In this document: positions 37,473-50,558 of the stretch, in pieces
Layout: the number at the start of each line of letters is the position of its first letter
How positions within the stretch are numbered: position 1 is the stretch's first letter
Source: Torymus aiolomorphi
Taxonomy: Eukaryota > Arthropoda > Insecta > Hymenoptera > Torymidae
Reading direction: 5' to 3'
NCBI GenBank assembly: GCA_036365515.1
Contig: CM070874.1
Span: forward strand, 21,836,709 to 21,900,708
DNA: 64,000 nt
Made by a program: the position numbers and the translations under genes
The notes under the pieces: generated by a model
The model's database searches: none
What the model saw: only the letters and a program-made list of their open reading frames with translations
What the model was told of the DNA's origin: nothing

Positions 37473-40400
37473 TTCACATGAGTTTCTCGGAAGATTTCAT
37501 GATATCATTCATGAACGGTTTTTGAATAGATATTGATTTATTTTTGTGAATGATTGGTTTGTGTCTTTCTGAAATTATTTCAGAATTATTTAATGAAATA
37601 ATTCATGAAATGATTTCTGAATCGTTTTTGTATTCATTCAAAAAATCTTTTCAAAGTTCTTTCAGAAAGAATTCGTATGGATACTTTTTCACTATTTTAT
37701 TAAAAAAAATTTTATTCCAAAAATCTTTTGGGAAAGAATTCTAAATTATTTCTTGTATTAATTCACATGAGTTTCCTGGAAGATTTCATGAAATAATTCA
37801 TGAACGATTTTTGAATAGATATTTAATTATTTTTGTGAACGATTAATTTGTATCTTTATGAAATAATTTCTGATTTATTTCATGATATAAATCTTGAAAT
37901 GATTTCTGAATTGATTTATGTTTTCTTTCACCAAATCTTTTCAAGGTTCTTTCAGAAAGAATTCGTGTAGATATTTTTTTCACTATTGTGTTTTAAAAAA
38001 TTTTATTCTAAAAATATTTTTCAAAAGAATTCTATATTATTTCTTGTATTAATTCACACTAGTTTGGTGGAAGATTTCTTAAAATAATTCATGGAAAGTT
38101 TTTGAATAGATATTCAATAGTTTTTGTAAAATAATAAATTGTATCTTTTTGAAATAATTTCTGAATTATTTCATGATATAATTCTTGAAATGACTTCTGA
38201 ACTATTTTTTTTTTCAAAAATCCGTTCAAGGTTATTTCAGAAAGAATTCTTGTAAATTTTTTTCGCTATTTTATTAAAAAAAATCTTATTCAAAAGAATT
38301 CTAAATTATTTTTTGTATTAAATCTCATGAGTTTCTCGGAAGATTTCATGAAATAATTCATGAACGGTTTTTGAATAGATATTGAATTATTTTTGTGAAT
38401 GATAGATTTGTATCTTCCTGAAATTATTTCAGAATTATTTAATGATATAATTCTTGAACTGATTTCTGAATTGTTTTATGTTTTCATTGAAAAAATCTTT
38501 TCAGGGTTCTTTCAGAAATAATTCGTGAATATATTTTTTTGGCTATTTTATTAAAAAAAATTTTATTCCAAAAAGGTTTTTCAAAAGAATTCTAAATTAT
38601 TTCTTGTATTAATTCACAGGAGTTTTCCGAAAGATTTCATGAAATAATTCATGTTGAATTAATTTTGTGAATGTTTCATTTGTATCTTTCTGAAAGTATT
38701 TCTGAATTATTCAATGACATAATTCTTGAAATGATTTTTGAATTGTTTTACGTTTTCTTTCAAAAAATCTGTTCGAGGTTCTTTCAGAAAGAATTCGTGT
38801 AATTATTTTTTCACTATTTTATTAAAAAAATTTATTCCAAAAATCTTTTTCAAAAGAATTCTAAATTATTTCTTGTATTAATTCTCATGAGTTTCCCGGA
38901 AGACTTCATGAAATATTCATGAACGGTTTTTGATTAGACATTGAATTATTTTTGTGAACTATTAATTCGTATCTTTCTGAAATTATTTCTGAATTATTTC
39001 ATGATATAATTCTTGAAATGACTTCTGAACTATTTTTTTTTTCAAAAATCGGTTCAAGGTAATTTGAGAAAGAATTCGTGTAATTATTTTTATCACTATT
39101 TTATTAAAAAGAATTTATTCCAAAAATCTTTTTCAAAAGAATTCTAAATTATTACTTGTATTAATTGACAGGAGTTTTCGAAAGATTTCATGAAATAATT
39201 CATGTTGAATTAATTTTGTGAATGATTCATTTGTATCTTTCTGAAAGTATTTCTGAATTATTTAATGATATAATTCTTGAAATGATTTCTTAATTGTTTT
39301 ACGTTTTCTTTTAAAAAATCTGTTCGAGGTTCTTTCAGAAAGAATTCGTGTAATTATTTTTTTCCCTATTTTATTAAAAAAAAATTTATTCCAAAAATCT
39401 TTTTCTAAAGAATTCTAAATTATTTCTTGTATTAATTCTCATGAGTTTTCCTGAAGATTTCATGAAATAATTCATGAACGGTTTTTGATTAGATATTGAA
39501 TTATTAGGTGAACGATTAATTTGTATCTTTCTGAAATAATTTCTGAATTATTTCATGATATAATTCTTGAAATGATTTCTAAATTATTTTTTTTTTTTTC
39601 AAAAATCGGTTCAAGGTTATTTCAGAAAGAATTCTTGTAAATATTATTTTCGCTATTTTATTAAAAAAAATCTTATTCAAAAGAATTCTAAATTATTTTT
39701 TGGTTTAGTTCACATGAGTTTCTCGGAAGATTTCATGAAATAATTCATGAACGGTTTTCGAATAGATATTGAATTATTTTTGTGAATGAATAATTTGTAT
39801 GCTACTGTAATTATTTCTGAATTATTTAATGATATAATTCTGGAAATGTATTCTGAATTGATTTATGTTTTCTTTGAAAAAAATCTGTTCAAGGTTATTT
39901 AAGAAAGAAATCGTGTAAATATTTTTTTCGCTATTTTAATAAAAAAAATCTTATTCCAAAGAAATCTAAATTATTTCTTGTATTAATTCACAGGAGTTTT
40001 CCGAAAGATTTCATGAAATAATTCATGTTGAATTAATTTTGTGAATGTTTCATTTGTATCTTTCTGAAAGTATTTCTGAATTATTCAATGATATAATTCT
40101 TGAAATGATTTCTGAATTGTTTTACGTTTTCTTTCAAAAAATCTGTTCGAGGTTCTTTCAGAAAGAATTCGTGTAATTATTTTTTTCACTATTTTATTAA
40201 AAAAAAATTTATTCCAAAAATCTTTTTCAAAAGAATTCTAAATTATTTCTTGTATTAATTCTCATGAGTTTCCCGGAAGATTTCATGAAATAATTCATGA
40301 ACGGTTTTTGATTAGACATTGAATTATTTTTGTGAACTATTAATTCGTATCTTTCTGAAATTATTTCTGAATTATTTCATGATATAATTCTTGAAATGAC

Positions 40401-40526
40401 TTCTGAACTATTTTTTTTTAAAAATCGGTTCAAGGTTATTTCAGAAAGAATTCTTGTAAATATTTCTTTCGCTATTTTATTAAAAAAGTCTTATTCAAAA
40501 GAATTCTAAATTATTTTTTATATTAA
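37473..40526. repeat. HOR unit 8: 11-mer (3,054 bp)
   Basis: A-B-C-D-E-F-G-H-I-E-F. The F/G junction lies near 39,057. The I head has 'TTTGGTTTAGTTC' in place of the usual 'TTTGTATTAGTTC'. Confidence 0.85.
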
Positions 40527-43028
40527 TTCACATGAGTTTCTCGGAAGATTTCATGATATCATTCATGAACGGTTTTTGAATAGATATTGATTTATTTTTG
40601 TGAATGATTGGTTTGTGTCTTTCTGAAATTATTTCAGAATTATTTAATGAAATAATTCATGAAATGATTTCTGAATCGTTTTTGTATTCATTCAAAAAAT
40701 CTTTTCAAAGTTCTTTCAGAAAGAATTCGTATGGATATTTTTTTCACTATTTTATTAAAAAAAATTTTATTTCAAAAATCTTTTGGGAAAGAATTCTAAA
40801 TTATTTCTTGTATTAATTCACATGAGTTTCCTGGAAGATTTCATGAAATAATTCATGAACGATTTTTGAATAGATATTTAATTATTTTTGTGAACGATTA
40901 ATTTGTATCTTTATGAAATAATTTCTGATTTATTTCATGATATAAATCTTGAAATGATTTCTGAATTGATTTATGTTTTCTTTCACCAAATCTTTTCAAG
41001 GTTCTTTCAGAAAGAATTCGTGTAGATATTTTTTTCACTATTGTGTTTTAAAAAATTTTATTCTAAAAATATTTTTCAAAAGAATTCTATATTATTTCTT
41101 GTATTAATTCACACTAGTTTGGTGGAAGATTTCATAAAATAATTCATGGAAAGTTTTTGAATAGATATTCAATTGTTTTTGTAAAATAATAAATTGTATC
41201 TTTTTGAAATAATTTCTGAATTATTTCATGATATAATTCTTGAAATGACTTCTGAACTATTTTTTTTTTCAAAAATCCGTTCAAGGTTATTTCAGAAAGA
41301 ATTCTTGTAAATTTTTTTCGCTATTTTATTAAAAAAAATCTTATTCAAAAGAATTCTAAATTATTTTTTGTATTAAATCTCATGAGTTTCTCGGAAGATT
41401 TCATGAAATAATTCATGAACGGTTTTTGAATAGATATTGAATTATTTTTGTGAATGATAGATTTGTATCTTCCTGAAATTATTTCAGAATTATTTAATGA
41501 TATAATTCTTGAACTGATTTCTGAATTGTTTTATGTTTTCATTGAAAAAATCTTTTCAGGGTTCTTTCAGAAATAATTCATGAATATATTTTTTTGGCTA
41601 TTTTATTAAAAAAAATTTTATTCCAAAAAGGTTTTTCAAAAGAATTCTAAATTATTTCTTGTATTAATTCACAGGAGTTTTCCGAAAGATTTCATGAAAT
41701 AATTCATGTTGAATTAATTTTGTGAATGTTTCATTTGTATCTTTCTGAAAGTATTTCTGAATTATTCAATGACATAATTCTTGAAATGATTTCTGAATTG
41801 TTTTACGTTTTCTTTCAAAAAATCTGTTCGAGGTTCTTTCAGAAAGAATTCGTGTAATTATTTTTTCACTATTTTATTAAAAAAATTTATTCCAAAAATC
41901 TTTTTCAAAAGAATTCTAAATTATTTCTTGTATTAATTCTCATGAGTTTCCCGGAAGACTTCATGAAATAATTCATGAACGGTTTTTGATTAGACATTGA
42001 ATTATTTTTGTGAACTATTAATTCGTATCTTTCTGAAATTATTTCTGAATTATTTCATGATATAATTCTTGAAATGACTTCTGAACTATTTTTTTTTCAA
42101 AAATCGGTTCAAGGTTATTTCAGAAAGAATTCTTGTAAATTTTTTCGCTATTTTATTAAAAAAATCTTATTCAAAAGAATTCTAAATTATTTTTGTATTA
42201 AATCTCATGAGTTTCTCGGAAGATTTCATGAAATAATTCATGAACGGTTTTTGAATAGATATTGAATTATTTTTGTGAATGATAGATTTGTATCTTTCTG
42301 AAATTATTTCAGAATTATTTAATGATATAATTCTTGAACTGATTTCTGAATTGTTTTATGTTTTCATTGAAAAAATCTTTTCAGGGTTCTTTCAGAAATA
42401 ATTCGTGAATATATTTGGCTATTTTATTAAAAACAATTTTATTCCAAAAAGGTTTTTCAAAAGAATTCTAAATTATTTCTTTTATTAATTCACAGGAGTT
42501 TTCCGAAAGATTTCATGAAATAATTCATGTTGAATTAATTTTGTGAATGTTTCATTTGTATCTTTCTGAAAGTATTTCTGAATTATTCAATGACATAATT
42601 CTTGAAATGATTTCTGAATTGTTTTACGTTTTCTTTCAAAAAATCTGTTCGAGGTTCTTTCAGAAAGAATTCGTGTAATTATTTTTTTCACTATTTTATT
42701 AAAAAAAATTTATTCCAAAAATCTTTTTCAAAAGAATTCTAAATTATTTCTTGTATTAATTCTCATGAGTTTCCCGGAAGACTTCATGAAATAATTCATG
42801 AACGGTTTTTGATTAGACATTGAATTATTTTTGTGAACTATTAATTCGTATCTTTCTGAAATTATTTCTGAATTATTTCATGATATAATTCTTGAAATGA
42901 CTTCTGAACTATTTTTTTTCAAAAATCGGTTCAAGGTTATTTCAGAAAGAATGCTTGTAAATATTTCTTTCGCTATTTTATTAAAAAAAATCTTATTCAA
43001 AAGAATTCTAAATTATTTTTTATATTAA
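40527..43028. repeat. HOR unit 9: 9-mer (2,502 bp), superunit partner of unit 8
   Basis: A-B-C-D-E-F-D'-E'-F' with the private A ('TTTTATTTCAAAAATC') and C ('CAATTG') variants of units 4 and 6. In D' the T run before GGCTATTTT is shortened (ATATTTGGC). Confidence 0.85.
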
Positions 43029-45539
43029 TTCACATGAGTTTCTCGGAAGATTTCATGATATCATTCATGAACGGTTTTTGAATAGATATTGATTTATTTT
43101 TGTGAATGATTGGTTTGTGTCTTTCTGAAATTATTTCAGAATTATTTAATGAAATAATTCATGAAATGATTTCTGAATCGTTTTTGTATTCATTCAAAAA
43201 ATCTTTTCAAAGTTCTTTCAGAAAGAATTCGTATGGATATTTTTTTCACTATTTTATTAAAAAAAATTTTATTCCAAAAATCTTTTGGGAAAGAATTCTA
43301 AATTATTTCTTGTATTAATTCACATGAGTTTCCTGGAAGATTTCATGAAATAATTCATGAACGATTTTTGAATAGATATTTAATTATTTTTGTGAACGAT
43401 TAATTTGTATCTTTATGAAATAATTTCTGATTTATTTCATGATATAAATCTTGAAATGATTTCTGAATTGATTTATGTTTTCTTTCACCAAATCTTTTCA
43501 AGGTTCTTTCAGAAAGAATTCGTGTAGATATTTTTTTCACTATTGTGTTTTAAAAAATTTTATTCTAAAAATATTTTTCAAAAGAATTCTATATTATTTC
43601 TTGTATTAATTCACACTAGTTTGGTGGAAGATTTCTTAAAATAATTCATGGAAAGTTTTTGAATAGATATTCAATAGTTTTTGTAAAATAATAAATTGTA
43701 TCTTTTTGAAATAATTTCTGAATTATTTCATGATATAATTCTTGAAATGACTTCTGAACTATTTTTTTTTTTCAAAAATCCGTTCAAGGTTATTTCAGAA
43801 AGAATTCTTGTAAATTTTTTTCGCTATTTTATTAAAAAAAATCTTATTCAAAAGAATTCTAAATTATTTTTTGTATTAAATCTCATGAGTTTCTCGGAAG
43901 ATCTCATGAAAATTCATGAACGGTTTTTGAATAGATATTGAATTATTTTTGTGAATGATAGATTTGTATCTTCCTGAAATTATTTCAGAATTATTTAATG
44001 ATATAATTCTTGAACTGATTTCTGAATTGTTTTATGTTTTCATTGAAAAAATCTTTTCAGGGTTCTTTCAGAAATAATTCATGAATATATTTTTTGGCTA
44101 TTTTATTAAAAAAATTTTATTCCAAAAAGGTTTTTCAAAAGAATTCTAAATTATTTCTTGTATTAATTCACAGGAGTTTTCCGAAAGATTTCATGAAATA
44201 ATTCATGTTGAATTAATTTTGTGAATGTTTCATTTGTATCTTTCTGAAAGTATTTCTGAATTATTCAATGACATAATTCTTGAAATGATTTCTGAATTGT
44301 TTTACGTTTTCTTTCAAAAAATCTGTTCGAGGTTCTTTCAGAAAGAATTCGTGTAATTATTTTTTTCACTATTTTATTAAAAAAAATTTATTCCAAAAAT
44401 CTTTTTCAAAAGAATTCTAAATTATTTCTTGTATTAATTCTCATGAGTTTCCCGGAAGACTTCATGAAATAATTCATGAACGGTTTTTGATTAGACATTG
44501 AATTATTTTTGTGAACTATTAATTCGTATCTTTCTGAAATTATTTCTGAATTATTTCATGATATAATTCTTGAAATGACTTCTGAACTATTTTTTTTTTT
44601 TCAAAAATCGGTTCAAGGTTATTTCAGAAAGAATTCTTGTAAATTTTTTTCGCTATTTTATTAAAAAAAATCTTATTCAAAAGAATTCTAAATTATTTTT
44701 TGTATTAAATCTCATGAGTTTCTCGGAAGATTTCATGAAATAATTCATGAACGGTTTTTGAATAGATATTGAATTATTTTTGTGAATGATAGATTTGTAT
44801 CTTTCTGAAATTATTTCAGAATTATTTAATGATATAATTCTTGAACTGATTTCTGAATTGTTTTATGTTTTCATTGAAAAAATCTTTTCAGGGTTCTTTC
44901 AGAAATAATTCGTGAATATATTTTTTTGGCTATTTTATTAAAAACAATTTTATTCCAAAAAGGTTTTTCAAAAGAATTCTAAATTATTTCTTTTATTAAT
45001 TCACAGGAGTTTTCCGAAAGATTTCATGAAATAATTCATGTTGAATTAATTTTGTGAATGTTTCATTTGTATCTTTCTGAAAGTATTTCTGAATTATTCA
45101 ATGACATAATTCTTGAAATGATTTCTGAATTGTTTTACGTTTTCTTTCAAAAAATCTGTTCGAGGTTCTTTCAGAAAGAATTCGTGTAATTATTTTTTTC
45201 ACTATTTTATTAAAAAAAATTTATTCCAAAAATCTTTTTCAAAAGAATTCTAAATTATTTCTTGTATTAATTCTCATGAGTTTCCCGGAAGACTTCATGA
45301 AATAATTCATGAACGGTTTTTGATTAGACATTGAATTATTTTTGTGAACTATTAATTCGTATCTTTCTGAAATTATTTCTGAATTATTTCATGATATAAT
45401 TCTTGAAATGACTTCTGAACTATTTTTTTTTCAAAAATCGGTTCAAGGTTATTTCAGAAAGAATGCTTGTAAATATTTCTTTCGCTATTTTATTAAAAAA
45501 ATCTTATTCAAAAGAATTCTAAATTATTTTTTATATTAA
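43029..45539. repeat. HOR unit 10: 9-mer (2,511 bp)
   Basis: A-B-C-D-E-F-D'-E'-F'. The D head has a small deletion (GATCTCATGAAAATTCATG near 43,901) relative to other D copies. Confidence 0.85.
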
Positions 45540-48047
45540 TTCACATGAGTTTCTCGGAAGATTTCATGATATCATTCATGAACGGTTTTTGAATAGATAT
45601 TGATTTATTTTTGTGAATGATTGGTTTGTGTCTTTCTGAAATTATTTCAGAATTATTTAATGAAATAATTCATGAAATGATTTCTGAATCGTTTTTGTAT
45701 TCATTCAAAAATCTTTTCAAAGTTCTTTCAGAAAGAATTCGTATGGATATTTTTTTCACTATTTTATTAAAAAAATTTTATTCCAAAAATCTTTTGGGAA
45801 AGAATTCTAAATTATTTCTTGTATTAATTCACATGAGTTTCCTGGAAGATTTCATGAAATAATTCATGAACGATTTTTGAATAGATATTTAATTATTTTT
45901 GTGAACGATTAATTTGTATCTTTATGAAATAATTTCTGATTTATTTCATGATATAAATCTTGAAATGATTTCTGAATTGATTTATGTTTTCTTTCACCAA
46001 ATCTTTTCAAGGTTCTTTCAGAAAGAATTCGTGTAGATATTTTTTTCACTATTGTGTTTTAAAAAATTTTATTCTAAAAATATTTTTCAAAAGAATTCTA
46101 TATTATTTCTTGTATTAATTCACACTAGTTTGGTGGAAGATTTCTTAAAATAATTCATGGAAAGTTTTTGAATAGATATTCAATAGTTTTTGTAAAATAA
46201 TAAATTGTATCTTTTTGAAATAATTTCTGAATTATTTCATGATATAATTCTTGAAATGACTTCTGAACTATTTTTTTTTTTCAAAAATCCGTTCAAGGTT
46301 ATTTCAGAAAGAATTCTTGTAAATTTTTTTCGCTATTTTATTAAAAAAAATCTTATTCAAAAGAATTCTAAATTATTTTTTGTATTAAATCTCATGAGTT
46401 TCTCGGAAGATTTCATGAAATAATTCATGAACGGTTTTTGAATAGATATTGAATTATTTTTGTGAATGATAGATTTGTATCTTCCTGAAATTATTTCAGA
46501 ATTATTTAATGATATAATTCTTGAACTGATTTCTGAATTGTTTTATGTTTTCATTGAAAAAATCTTTTCAGGGTTCTTTCAGAAATAATTCATGAATATA
46601 TTTTTTTGGCTATTTTATTAAAAAAAATTTTATTCCAAAAAGGTTTTTCAAAAGAATTCTAAATTATTTCTTGTATTAATTCACAGGAGTTTTCCGAAAG
46701 ATTTCATGAAATAATTCATGTTGAATTAATTTTGTGAATGTTTCATTTGTATCTTTCTGAAAGTATTTCTGAATTATTCAATGACATAATTCTTGAAATG
46801 ATTTCTGAATTGTTTTACGTTTTCTTTCAAAAAATCTGTTCGAGGTTCTTTCAGAAAGAATTCGTGTAATTATTTTTTTCACTATTTTATTAAAAAAAAT
46901 TTATTCCAAAAATCTTTTTCAAAAGAATTCTAAATTATTTCTTGTATTAATTCTCATGAGTTTCCCGGAAGACTTCATGAAATAATTCATGAACGGTTTT
47001 TGATTAGACATTGAATTATTTTTGTGAACTATTAATTCGTATCTTTCTGAAATTATTTCTGAATTATTTCATGATATAATTCTTGAAATGACTTCTGAAC
47101 TATTTTTTTTTCAAAAATCGGTTCAAGGTTATTTCAGAAAGAATTCTTGTAAATTTTTTCGCTATTTTATTAAAAAAATCTTATTCAAAAGAATTCTAAA
47201 TTATTTTTGTATTAAATCTCATGAGTTTCTCGGAAGATTTCATGAAATAATTCATGAACGGTTTTTGAATAGATATTGAATTATTTTTGTGAATGATAGA
47301 TTTGTATCTTTCTGAAATTATTTCAGAATTATTTAATGATATAATTCTTGAACTGATTTCTGAATTGTTTTATGTTTTCATTGAAAAAATCTTTTCAGGG
47401 TTCTTTCAGAAATAATTCGTGAATATATTTTTTGGCTATTTTATTAAAAACAATTTTATTCCAAAAAGGTTTTTCAAAAGAATTCTAAATTATTTCTTTT
47501 ATTAATTCACAGGAGTTTTCCGAAAGATTTCATGAAATAATTCATGTTGAATTAATTTTGTGAATGTTTCATTTGTATCTTTCTGAAAGTATTTCTGAAT
47601 TATTCAATGACATAATTCTTGAAATGATTTCTGAATTGTTTTACGTTTTCTTTCAAAAAATCTGTTCGAGGTTCTTTCAGAAAGAATTCGTGTAATTATT
47701 TTTTTCACTATTTTATTAAAAAAAATTTATTCCAAAAATCTTTTTCAAAAGAATTCTAAATTATTTCTTGTATTAATTCTCATGAGTTTCCCGGAAGACT
47801 TCATGAAATAATTCATGAACGGTTTTTGATTAGACATTGAATTATTTTTGTGAACTATTAATTCGTATCTTTCTGAAATTATTTCTGAATTATTTCATGA
47901 TATAATTCTTGAAATGACTTCTGAACTATTTTTTTTTTTCAAAAATCGGTTCAAGGTTATTTGAGAAAGAATTCTTGTAAATATTTCTTTCGCTATTTTA
48001 TTAAAAAAGTCTTATTCAAAAGAATTCTAAATTATTTTTTATATTAA
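45540..48047. repeat. HOR unit 11: 9-mer (2,508 bp)
   Basis: A-B-C-D-E-F-D'-E'-F', ending with the 'TTTGAGAAAGAATTCTTG' and 'AAAAAAGTCTTATTC' form of F', as in units 7 and 14. Confidence 0.85.
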
Positions 48048-50558
48048 TTCACATGAGTTTCTCGGAAGATTTCATGATATCATTCATGAACGGTTTTTGA
48101 ATAGATATTGATTTATTTTTGTGAATGATTGGTTTGTGTCTTTCTGAAATTATTTCAGAATTATTTAATGAAATAATTCATGAAATGATTTCTGAATCGT
48201 TTTTGTATTCATTCAAAAAATCTTTTCAAAGTTCTTTCAGAAAGAATTCGTATGGATATTTTTTTCACTATTTTATTAAAAAAAATTTTATTCCAAAAAT
48301 CTTTTGGGAAAGAATTCTAAATTATTTCTTGTATTAATTCACATGAGTTTCCTGGAAGATTTCATGAAATAATTCATGAACGATTTTTGAATAGATATTT
48401 AATTATTTTTGTGAACGATTAATTTGTATCTTTATGAAATAATTTCTGATTTATTTCATGATATAAATCTTGAAATGATTTCTGAATTGATTTATGTTTT
48501 CTTTCACCAAATCTTTTCAAGGTTCTTTCAGAAAGAATTCGTGTAGATATTTTTTTCACTATTGTGTTTTAAAAAATTTTATTCTAAAAATATTTTTCAA
48601 AAGAATTCTATATTATTTCTTGTATTAATTCACACTAGTTTGGTGGAAGATTTCTTAAAATAATTCATGGAAAGTTTTTGAATAGATATTCAATAGTTTT
48701 TGTAAAATAATAAATTGTATCTTTTTGAAATAATTTCTGAATTATTTCATGATATAATTCTTGAAATGACTTCTGAACTATTTTTTTTTCAAAAATCCGT
48801 TCAAGGTTATTTCAGAAAGAATTCTTGTAAATTTTTTTCGCTATTTTATTAAAAAAAATCTTATTCAAAAGAATTCTAAATTATTTTTTGTATTAAATCT
48901 CATGAGTTTCTCGGAAGATTTCATGAAATAATTCATGAACGGTTTTTGAATAGATATTGAATTATTTTTGTGAATGATAGATTTGTATCTTCCTGAAATT
49001 ATTTCAGAATTATTTAATGATATAATTCTTGAACTGATTTCTGAATTGTTTTATGTTTTCATTGAAAAAATCTTTTCAGGGTTCTTTCAGAAATAATTCA
49101 TGAATATATTTTTTTGGCTATTTTATTAAAAAAAATTTTATTCCAAAAAGGTTTTTCAAAAGAATTCTAAATTATTTCTTGTATTAATTCACAGGAGTTT
49201 TCCGAAAGATTTCATGAAATAATTCATGTTGAATTAATTTTGTGAATGTTTCATTTGTATCTTTCTGAAAGTATTTCTGAATTATTCAATGACATAATTC
49301 TTGAAATGATTTCTGAATTGTTTTACGTTTTCTTTCAAAAAATCTGTTCGAGGTTCTTTCAGAAAGAATTCGTGTAATTATTTTTTTCACTATTTTATTA
49401 AAAAAAATTTATTCCAAAAATCTTTTTCAAAAGAATTCTAAATTATTTCTTGTATTAATTCTCATGAGTTTCCCGGAAGACTTCATGAAATAATTCATGA
49501 ACGGTTTTTGATTAGACATTGAATTATTTTTGTGAACTATTAATTCGTATCTTTCTGAAATTATTTCTGAATTATTTCATGATATAATTCTTGAAATGAC
49601 TTCTGAACTATTTTTTTTTTTCAAAAATCGGTTCAAGGTTATTTCAGAAAGAATTCTTGTAAATTTTTTTCGCTATTTTATTAAAAAAAATCTTATTCAA
49701 AAGAATTCTAAATTATTTTTTGTATTAAATCTCATGAGTTTCTCGGAAGATTTCATGAAATAATTCATGAACGGTTTTTGAATAGATATTGAATTATTTT
49801 TGTGAATGATAGATTTGTATCTTTCTGAAATTATTTCAGAATTATTTAATGATATAATTCTTGAACTGATTTCTGAATTGTTTTATGTTTTCATTGAAAA
49901 AATCTTTTCAGGGTTCTTTCAGAAATAATTCGTGAATATATTTTTTTGGCTATTTTATTAAAAACAATTTTATTCCAAAAAGGTTTTTCAAAAGAATTCT
50001 AAATTATTTCTTTTATTAATTCACAGGAGTTTTCCGAAAGATTTCATGAAATAATTCATGTTGAATTAATTTTGTGAATGTTTCATTTGTATCTTTCTGA
50101 AAGTATTTCTGAATTATTCAATGACATAATTCTTGAAATGATTTCTGAATTGTTTTACGTTTTCTTTCAAAAAATCTGTTCGAGGTTCTTTCAGAAAGAA
50201 TTCGTGTAATTATTTTTTTCACTATTTTATTAAAAAAAATTTATTCCAAAAATCTTTTTCAAAAGAATTCTAAATTATTTCTTGTATTAATTCTCATGAG
50301 TTTCCCGGAAGACTTCATGAAATAATTCATGAACGGTTTTTGATTAGACATTGAATTATTTTTGTGAACTATTAATTCGTATCTTTCTGAAATTATTTCT
50401 GAATTATTTCATGATATAATTCTTGAAATGACTTCTGAACTATTTTTTTTTCAAAAATCGGTTCAAGGTTATTTCAGAAAGAATGCTTGTAAATATTTCT
50501 TTCGCTATTTTATTAAAAAAATCTTATTCAAAAGAATTCTAAATTATTTTTATATTAA
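48048..50558. repeat. HOR unit 12: 9-mer (2,511 bp)
   Basis: A-B-C-D-E-F-D'-E'-F' with the 'TTTCTTAAAA / CAATAG' form of C. The final F' has 'GAATGCTTG'. Confidence 0.85.
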
